Positions 6,124 to 11,148 of a DNA stretch of 11,148 nt are shown piece by piece. A program made the position numbers and the translations under genes. A model generated the notes under the pieces. The model saw only the letters and a program-made list of their open reading frames with translations, did no database searches and was not told the origin of the DNA. How positions within the stretch are numbered: the first letter of the stretch is position 1; each line of letters opens with the position of its first letter. The DNA comes from Phycisphaerales bacterium UBA4658 (GTDB taxonomy: Bacteria > Planctomycetota > Phycisphaerae > Phycisphaerales > UBA1924), in the NCBI GenBank assembly GCA_002405485.1, contig DHLW01000086.1, positions 1,690 through 12,837 of the forward strand, written 5' to 3'.

Positions 6124-7431
6124 ATGACTTCGATGCCGCGTCCGTTTGATTTTCGTGCCGACCAGACGCTCGCCATGCTTCGCCAGACGGGGCAGTACAA
6201 GCACCTGCGGGTGCTGACTTCGCCGATGGATGCGGAGGTCGAGATCGAGGGCTTCGGGCGGTGCCTGTGTTTCTGCAGCAACAACTATCTGGGCTTGGCG
6301 AATCACCCTGAGGTGGTCGAGGCGGGTGCGCGGGCGTTGAAGGACTATGGGGCGGGGACGGCGTCGGTGCGGTTCATCTGCGGCACGTTCTCGCCGCACG
6401 TCGAGCTGGAGCGGACGATCGCGCGGTACATGGGCACGGAGAGCGCGTACTCGTTCGTCTCGGCGTGGACGGCCAACGAGGCCGTATTCCCCACGCTCTG
6501 CGAGCCGGGCGACATCATCATCTCCGACGAGTTGAACCACGCGTGCATCATCGACTCGATCCGACTGGCCACGGTCATCAAGAAGGGCCTGCACAAGGCC
6601 GTGTACAAGAACAACACCCTTGAGGGCCCGGGCTCTCTGCGCGAGACGCTCGAAAAGGCCAGAGCCAACCCCGAGGTCAAGGGCCAGATCTGGGTCGTGA
6701 CCGACGGCGTGTTCAGCATGGAGGGGTCCATCGGCGACCTCAAGGCCATGCGCCGCATGTGCGATGAGTACAACGCGATGCTCGTCGTCGACGACTCGCA
6801 CGGCCATGGCGTCATGGGCACGCTCGGCCGCGGCACGCACGAGCACTTTGGGATGATCGATGCACTGAGTACGGGTTCGGGTACCGCCACGCTCCGCGTG
6901 GCGAACCAGCCGAAGCCGGCGGATCATGCCCACGCGGAGCGTGGGGGTACCCAAGACAGAGTGGACATCTTCACCGGCACGCTGGGCAAGGCCTTGGGCG
7001 GCGGCGCGGGCGGGTTCGTCGCCGCTTCGGCGCGGGTGACGGAGATGCTCGTGCAGCGCGGTCGGCCGACGCTGTTTTCCAATGCGTTGCCCGTGACGAT
7101 CGCGTGCAGCGCGATGAAGGCCATCGAAATCCTGCTGCGCGAGCCGAAGCGCGTCCAGACCCTCCGCGACAACGTCGCCTATGCGCGGGCCCGGATCAAG
7201 GACGCGGGTTTCGAGGTGTTGCAATCGCCGACGGCGATCTGCCCGATCATCGTCCATGACACCGCCAAGGCCATCGCCATGAGCAAGCGGCTGCTGGAAA
7301 TGGGCGTGTTCGTCATCGGCTTCGGGTATCCGGTGGTGCCCGAGGGGCATGCGCGATTGCGCGTGCAGATCTCGGCGGCGCACACCACCGGGCACATCGA
7401 TCGACTGGTCGACGCGCTCAGAAAGCTCTAG
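6124..7431 (+). CDS. kbl: Glycine C-acetyltransferase (2-amino-3-ketobutyrate CoA ligase) carrying a 32-residue insertion
   Basis: The 435-residue product is a cytosolic PLP enzyme of the alpha-oxoamine synthase family. It cleaves 2-amino-3-oxobutyrate with CoA to glycine and acetyl-CoA, the step after threonine dehydrogenase. Landmarks: FCSNNYLGLANHP; GTASVRFICGT; SDELNHACIIDSIR; TDGVFSMEGS; VVDDSHG with D223 (PLP ring nitrogen) and H226; TGTLGKALGG with K289 as the Schiff-base lysine; and the KBL-type end GFGYPVVPEGHARLR followed by SAAHT. That end favours KBL over BioF or ALA synthase. Residues 247-278 interrupt the family pattern between MID and RVDIFTGTLGK (E. coli: VMG then RVDI); without them the length is 403, close to the usual 398. 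ATG 6124 was chosen because homology begins right after it; no strong SD is seen. No tdh is in the window. Confidence 0.93.
   Translation: MTSMPRPFDFRADQTLAMLRQTGQYKHLRVLTSPMDAEVEIEGFGRCLCFCSNNYLGLANHPEVVEAGARALKDYGAGTASVRFICGTFSPHVELERTIARYMGTESAYSFVSAWTANEAVFPTLCEPGDIIISDELNHACIIDSIRLATVIKKGLHKAVYKNNTLEGPGSLRETLEKARANPEVKGQIWVVTDGVFSMEGSIGDLKAMRRMCDEYNAMLVVDDSHGHGVMGTLGRGTHEHFGMIDALSTGSGTATLRVANQPKPADHAHAERGGTQDRVDIFTGTLGKALGGGAGGFVAASARVTEMLVQRGRPTLFSNALPVTIACSAMKAIEILLREPKRVQTLRDNVAYARARIKDAGFEVLQSPTAICPIIVHDTAKAIAMSKRLLEMGVFVIGFGYPVVPEGHARLRVQISAAHTTGHIDRLVDALRKL
6862..6957 (+). mobile_element. In-frame palindromic insertion (REP-doublet/REPIN-like) within kbl
   Basis: The 96-nt stretch encodes 32 residues absent from the usual KBL pattern. 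Its core is two inverted 23-nt arms, 6879-6901 and 6930-6952, pairing at 22 of 23 positions (only G6886/G6945 mismatched), around a 28-nt centre. Each arm is itself a hairpin: CCACGCTCCGCGTGG (6887-6901) and CCACGCGGAGCGTGG (6930-6944), with GGTACC at the outer end (6880-6885 and 6946-6951). It has no stop codon in the kbl frame. Two inverted short hairpins form the architecture of REP doublets moved by RAYT (TnpA_REP) transposases; no such gene is present here. Exact edges are inferred from comparison with the remembered E. coli KBL sequence. Confidence 0.75.
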
Positions 7432-7805
7432 ACCTCCCGGTCCCGGGCCTCGGTCGGGAGCAGGTCGCCGATCGCGGCATTCCAGGACTCTCGAGTCGCG
7501 TACAGGTCGAAGGCCTGCCCGCACTCCGGGCATGTGCCGCGCATGCCGATGCCTCGAAGATCCTGCAGGCAGTACAGGCACCCCGAGAGCTCGATCTCCC
7601 GGAGCTGCTGAAGCCGCCGGCGCGTGCGATACTGCCACCAGAGCCCGGCCAGGAGCGGAATCGCGGCGGAGACGGCGGCGATCATCGGCCACAACGGAAA
7701 CGTCCGGCTGAACAGCAGGAGCACGAGTGCGGCGACCAGCAGCGGAGCAAACCACATCGCTCCGGACACGCAGCGCAGCTTCTGGGCGATCGTCCAGCGG
7801 GCCAT
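7428..7805 (-). CDS. Small two-helix membrane protein with C-terminal zinc ribbon
   Basis: The 125-residue product has two hydrophobic helices (about 17-33 and 37-57), the second followed by an Arg-rich stretch (RTRRR, 60-64) that predicts a cytoplasmic C-terminus. Four cysteines in two CxxC knuckles follow: C76-x2-C79 and C92-P-E-C95, the second in RGTCPECG. This is a rubredoxin-like zinc ribbon probably binding one Zn. No enzymatic motif is visible and the function is unknown; similar short zinc-ribbon membrane proteins are common in planctomycetes. The ATG at 7805 has no obvious SD, and translation may depend on coupling to the kinase gene 36 bp upstream. Its stop overlaps the kbl stop inside CTAG (7428-7431). 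Confidence 0.78.
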   Translation of the reverse strand: MARWTIAQKLRCVSGAMWFAPLLVAALVLLLFSRTFPLWPMIAAVSAAIPLLAGLWWQYRTRRRLQQLREIELSGCLYCLQDLRGIGMRGTCPECGQAFDLYATRESWNAAIGDLLPTEARDREV

Positions 7806-7809
7806 GTCC

Positions 7810-7823
7810 GCACGATATCGTGC
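7810..7823. promoter_or_regulatory. 14-bp perfect palindrome at the start of the zinc-ribbon gene
   Basis: GCACGATATCGTGC is its own reverse complement and ends 4 nt before the ATG at 7805, exactly where an SD would be expected. It can form a 5-bp hairpin with an ATAT loop in the transcript, or be a protein-binding dyad. Confidence 0.45.
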
Positions 7824-7827
7824 CGGA

Positions 7828-7839
7828 GGCCCGCGGGCC
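7828..7839. terminator. 12-bp GC palindrome just after the kinase stop
   Basis: GGCCCGCGGGCC is a perfect palindrome beginning 2 nt past the stop of the hybrid kinase (TGA, 7842-7844) on the minus strand. It lacks a U-tract. As a 12-mer of only G and C it could occur by chance, but it sits in tandem with the 14-bp palindrome in the same 36-bp spacer. Confidence 0.3.
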
Positions 7840-7841
7840 GA

Positions 7842-9530
7842 TCATGCCGCCAGCGACGCCGCGCGAGCTTGCCGCTTGGCGCACCAGCCGGAACAGACGC
7901 TCAGGAACGTCGCGCGGTTGAAGGGCTTGGGCAGCAAGTCGTCACACCCGGCCGCAAGAGCCGCCTCGCGATCCGTCTCCAGCGCGCTCGCGGAGATGCA
8001 GATGATCGGCGTGGCGAATCCGTTGCGCCTGAGCGTCTGCGCCGCCTCGTGCCCGTCCATGCCCGGAAGCTGCACATCCATGAGCACCAGGTCAAACGGC
8101 TCGCCGTCCGCGCCCGCGAGGGCTGTTTGAACTCCTGTGCGGCCATCGGCAACGCACTGGACCCGTGCGCCGGCGCGCTCCAGGAACGCCCGGATCAGCC
8201 GCTGATTGTCGGCGCCATCTTCGACGACCAGGATTCGTCGGCCGTCCAGCCGGGCCAGTTCGGGCTGACCTCCTTGCATCGCCGCGGATCGCCACGACTC
8301 GATCAGTTCAACGCCCGGACCGAGCGCCGCCGGCAGTTCGAAGCGGAACGTGGAGCCCATCCCCAGCGACGATCGCACCGTCAGCGATCCGCCGAGCAGC
8401 TCGGCGAGCTTCCTGCTGATCGAGAGCCCAAGGCCCGTGCCGCCGAAGCGCTTCCACGTGTCGTGCTCGGCCTGCGAGAACGGCGTGAAGACCGAGGCCT
8501 GCTGCTCCTGGGTCATCCCGATGCCCGAGTCGCTCACCTCAAACGCCAGAACCCCGTCCTCCCACGAGGCCGCGAGCGTCACCTCGCCCTGCGGCGTGAA
8601 CTTGATGGCGTTGGTCAGCAGGTTGCTCAGCACCTGCCGGATCCTCAGCGGATCGGACACGAACGTCGTCGGAATGGGCGTCTGTGTCAGGACGCGGAAC
8701 TCCAGGCCCTTGTCCCTTGCCCGCGGGGCAAACAGACGCTCCATGTCCACGAGCTTGCGGGCCGGATTGCAGCTGGCTCGCTCGACCGTCAGCTTCCCGG
8801 ACTCGATCTTCGAGAGGTCCAGCGCGTCGTTCAGGACGTTCATCAGCAGATCCACGCTCCGCCGAACCGTCGTCGCATAGTCCTGGCGCACTTCGGGTGC
8901 GGGCTCATCCAGCAGGAGATCCAGGAAGCCCAGGATTCCCGTCAGCGGGGTGCGGATCTCATGGCTCATGGTCGCCACGAACAGGCTCTTGGCCGCATTC
9001 ACCGACCGCATGGTCTCGTGAGCGGCCTTCAGTTCCTTGATGCTCCGCCGAAGCCGCAACTGTGCTTCGGCCTGTCCCGCAAGCGCCAGCAGGTCGGCGG
9101 TCTGCGTCGCGTTCAGACCGCGCGGACGGGTGTCGATCACGCACAGACTTCCGAGGGGGTGGCCCTTTGCGCACCGCAGGGGCACGCCGGCGTAGAACCG
9201 GATTCCCGGCGAGCCCGTGACCAGCGGATTGTCGAAGAACCGCCGGTCCAGCGCGGCATTCTCCACCACCAGCGGGCCATTGCCCAGGATCGTGTAGCCG
9301 CAGAACGCCTGATCCCGAGGCGTCTGGCAGACGGGCAGACCGATCGTGGACTTGAACCACTGCCGCTTCTCGTCAACCAGACTCACAAGCGCGATCGGGA
9401 CGTCGCACAGCCGAGCAACCAGCGCCGTCAGATTGTCGAACGCCGGCTCTGGGGGCGTGTCCAGCACCTCGGTGGCGCGCAAGGCCGCAAGGCGTTCGTG
9501 CTCGTTCAAAGGCAGCGGTGCGGGGGGCAT
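7842..9530 (-). CDS. Soluble hybrid sensor histidine kinase (GAF-HisKA-HATPase-REC)
   Basis: The 562-residue product starts at ATG 9530, 7 nt after the SD GGAGG (9538-9542). No membrane segment is seen, so it is probably cytoplasmic. A GAF domain spans about 25-160 (LVSLVDEKRQWFKS, QAFCGYTI, FYAGVPL, GSLCVID). A short helix leads to HisKA, with H190 in MSHEIRTPL as the autophosphorylation site. HATPase_c (about 290-402) has N307 in TNAIKF, D334 in DSGIGM and the glycine-rich GGTGLGLS at about 363. The C-terminal receiver (about 430-548) has LVVEDG, phospho-acceptor D485 in LMDVQLPGMDG and K535 in LLPKPF. All catalytic residues look intact. Phosphate likely moves H190 to D485 and then to a separate Hpt protein; no partner is in the window. 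The GAF signal is unknown. The gene lies 36 bp upstream of the zinc-ribbon gene on the same strand. Confidence 0.93.
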   Translation of the reverse strand: MPPAPLPLNEHERLAALRATEVLDTPPEPAFDNLTALVARLCDVPIALVSLVDEKRQWFKSTIGLPVCQTPRDQAFCGYTILGNGPLVVENAALDRRFFDNPLVTGSPGIRFYAGVPLRCAKGHPLGSLCVIDTRPRGLNATQTADLLALAGQAEAQLRLRRSIKELKAAHETMRSVNAAKSLFVATMSHEIRTPLTGILGFLDLLLDEPAPEVRQDYATTVRRSVDLLMNVLNDALDLSKIESGKLTVERASCNPARKLVDMERLFAPRARDKGLEFRVLTQTPIPTTFVSDPLRIRQVLSNLLTNAIKFTPQGEVTLAASWEDGVLAFEVSDSGIGMTQEQQASVFTPFSQAEHDTWKRFGGTGLGLSISRKLAELLGGSLTVRSSLGMGSTFRFELPAALGPGVELIESWRSAAMQGGQPELARLDGRRILVVEDGADNQRLIRAFLERAGARVQCVADGRTGVQTALAGADGEPFDLVLMDVQLPGMDGHEAAQTLRRNGFATPIICISASALETDREAALAAGCDDLLPKPFNRATFLSVCSGWCAKRQARAASLAA

Positions 9531-9685
9531 TCCTGGACCTCCGGGTGCAACCGCTGGTATCGAGCCGGTGCGCTGGGGAGTTCACGAGCGCACCCGCCGC
9601 GCCGGGAGAAGCGGGGAAGACCCTGTCACGTACGACCGGTCGGCCCACCGTCTGCCCCGCCTGGACGAGCACTCGTTCAGGGAGA
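9531..9685. promoter_or_regulatory. Spacer between the glycyl-tRNA synthetase gene and the hybrid kinase
   Basis: These 155 bp contain the kinase SD (9538-9542). No U-tract terminator follows the synthetase stop, and no convincing promoter was found. Read-through from the synthetase gene into the kinase is possible. Confidence 0.4.
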
Positions 9686-11148
9686 TCACCCACCCAGTTT
9701 GTCGAAGAGGAACGCCGACACCTTGTCAATCGCGATGCGCTGCTGCACACCGGTGTCGCGATCGCGCACCGTGACCGTTTGGTCGTTCACGGTGTCGGTA
9801 TCGACCGTGAAGCAGTACGGGCACCCTGCCTCGTCCATGCGGGCGTACCGCTTGCCGATGTTCTGTTTGGCGTCGTGCTCGATGAACCCGGTGCGCCCGA
9901 ACTTGGCGAAGAGCTCGTCGGCGAGCTTCTCGGCGATCTCGGGCAAACCGTCCTTGTCCATGAGCGGGAAGATCGCCGCCTTGATCGGCGCCACGCGCGG
10001 GTGCAGCTTCAGGAACTCGGGGCTCGGACGCGATGGATCGACCGTGTATGCCTCGCAGATGAGCGCGAGCGCGCCGCGATCCAGCCCGGCCGCGGGCTCG
10101 ATGCAGTGGGGGATGTACCGCTCGCCCTTCTTGCCGCCGTTGGGCAAGGTCTCGCCCCGGGTGTTGTCGAAGTACTCCATCTTGACCTTGCTGTGGGCCT
10201 GATGCTGGGTGAGGTCGTAGTTGCCCCGGTGCGCGATGCCCTCGAGCTCGCCAAAGCCGGGCGCGGTGAAGGGGAAGCGATACTCGACGTCGCTGGTGCC
10301 CACCGAATAGTGCGACAGCTCGTCCTTCTCGTGCTCGCGCAGAATGAGATTCTCGCCGGCGAGCCCGATCGACTTCCACCACTCCATGCGAAAATCCCGC
10401 CAGAACTTGTACCATGCGTGGCTCTCATCGGGATGGCAGAAGAACTCCAGCTCGGCCTGCTCGAACTCGCGCGAGCGGAACGTGAAGTTCCGCGGCGTGA
10501 CCTCGTTCCGGAAACTGCGCCCCGTGTTCCCGATGCCGAAGGGGATGCGCACTCGCGTGGTGTCCACCACGTTCTTGAACTGCACGAAGATACCCTGGGC
10601 CGTCTCGGGACGGAGATACGCCTTGTTCGCCTCATCCCGGATCGCCCCGGGAATCGTGTCGAACATCAGGTTGAACATTCGCGGCTCGGTCAGTGAGCCC
10701 GGCTTCTCGGCATCGGGCGCGATCACCCGCGTCCACGGCTGGGGGATGCTCGAGAGCGCCACGCTCGCGATCGCTCCGAAGGTCTTCTCGGCCTTCTTCT
10801 TCTGCTTGGCCTCGCTGGGCTGGTCCCCGACATAGGCAAAGACCGGCTTGTCCCCCGCCGCGGCGACCCCGCCTTCGGGGACATACACCATCACGTGGTC
10901 ATAGCGATACCGCCCGCGTGTCTCGCGGCAGTCCACCATCGGGTCGTTGAACCCGCCCACATGCCCGCTGGCCTCCCACACCTTGGGGTGCTGGATGATG
11001 CACGTCTCCAGCGGCACGCAGCGGACGCGTTCGCCCCCTGGGCCTTTGCGGCCCCAGCAGGGGTTCATGATCATGTCTTGCCACCATGCTTCGCGGAGGT
11101 TGCGCTTGAGCGCCACGCCGAGGGGGCCGTAGTCCCAGAAGCCGTTGA
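9686..11148 (-). CDS. glyQS: Glycyl-tRNA synthetase, homodimeric class II type (N-terminus outside window)
   Basis: 486 residues are visible; the frame stays open past 11148, beginning NGFWDYGPLGVALKRN, so the start is upstream. The GTG at 11116 is an internal Val of that motif and not the start. The enzyme charges tRNA-Gly with glycine. Seen: HPKVWEASGHVGGFNDPMVDC; EPRMFNLMF; YLRPETAQGIFVQFKN; class II motif 2, FRNEVTPRN then REFEQAELEFF (about 10460-10513); and motif 3, GLDRGALAL (10061-10087). The C-terminal anticodon-binding domain starts near LHPRVAPIKAAIFPL and ends AIDKVSAFLFDKLGG. This is the single-chain eukaryote/Thermus-like type, not the split alpha/beta enzyme. A Lys-rich stretch (KQKKKAEK) lies between VPEGG and the SLTEP segment, where I recall only a short linker in other family members. 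The upstream context is not visible. Confidence 0.95.
   Translation of the reverse strand, partial: NGFWDYGPLGVALKRNLREAWWQDMIMNPCWGRKGPGGERVRCVPLETCIIQHPKVWEASGHVGGFNDPMVDCRETRGRYRYDHVMVYVPEGGVAAAGDKPVFAYVGDQPSEAKQKKKAEKTFGAIASVALSSIPQPWTRVIAPDAEKPGSLTEPRMFNLMFDTIPGAIRDEANKAYLRPETAQGIFVQFKNVVDTTRVRIPFGIGNTGRSFRNEVTPRNFTFRSREFEQAELEFFCHPDESHAWYKFWRDFRMEWWKSIGLAGENLILREHEKDELSHYSVGTSDVEYRFPFTAPGFGELEGIAHRGNYDLTQHQAHSKVKMEYFDNTRGETLPNGGKKGERYIPHCIEPAAGLDRGALALICEAYTVDPSRPSPEFLKLHPRVAPIKAAIFPLMDKDGLPEIAEKLADELFAKFGRTGFIEHDAKQNIGKRYARMDEAGCPYCFTVDTDTVNDQTVTVRDRDTGVQQRIAIDKVSAFLFDKLGG

Noticed and set aside
6100..7884. Minus-strand open frame (594 codons) opposite kbl and the zinc-ribbon gene
   Set aside because: It is Arg/His-rich with no domain, opposite a clear PLP enzyme. 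It is informative only in showing that the palindromic element is open on both strands.
9531..9685. ECF-type promoter ahead of the kinase (GAACT then CTCGAT)
   Set aside because: The match to ECF consensus is weak on both boxes and no sigma factor gene is present.
7869..10202. Very long plus-strand open frame (777 codons) across the kinase and the synthetase gene end
   Set aside because: It crosses two well-supported minus-strand genes and an intergenic spacer, and its translation has no recognisable motif. Codon bias of the real genes creates the open frame.

Overview
The window looks like chromosomal DNA from a planctomycete, most likely of the Phycisphaerae. The grounds are inference: high GC content, an exported Cys-rich protein ending in tandem dockerin-like EF-hand repeats, a DNRLRE-type exported protein with a PEP-CTERM-like tail, and a small two-helix membrane protein with a CPECG zinc ribbon. 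No tRNA, rRNA, CRISPR array or transposase gene was recognised.

Layout. 1-2907 (minus) is the 969-residue N-terminal part of a large secreted modular protein that runs off the left edge. A divergent promoter region (2908-3253) separates it from a secreted, PEP-CTERM-like DNRLRE protein (3254-4027, plus). That gene meets a multi-pass membrane protein of unknown function (4024-4995, minus) tail to tail, with both stop codons inside one CTAG at the centre of an 18-bp perfect palindrome. Upstream on the minus strand is a YceI-family exported protein (5103-5732). A 391-bp divergent region leads to kbl, glycine C-acetyltransferase (6124-7431, plus). kbl again overlaps its convergent neighbour by a shared CTAG; that neighbour is a small zinc-ribbon membrane protein (7428-7805, minus). 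Then come a soluble GAF / histidine kinase / receiver hybrid sensor (7842-9530, minus) and glycyl-tRNA synthetase (9686 to beyond 11148, minus, N-terminus missing).

The most interesting signal lies inside kbl. A 96-nt, exactly in-frame stretch (6862-6957) adds 32 residues between two segments that are adjacent in ordinary KBL proteins, 11 residues before the PLP-binding lysine. It is built from two inverted 23-nt arms (22 of 23 pairs), each containing its own 15-nt hairpin and a GGTACC end. This looks like a REP-doublet (REPIN-like) or palindromic mobile element that has become part of a catabolic enzyme, similar in concept to the in-frame Rickettsia palindromic elements.

The genes do not form one obvious pathway. 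Two encode secreted surface proteins, yceI and the membrane gene may be co-transcribed, the kinase and zinc-ribbon gene probably form a unit, and kbl (threonine/glycine metabolism) and glycyl-tRNA synthetase share only glycine.
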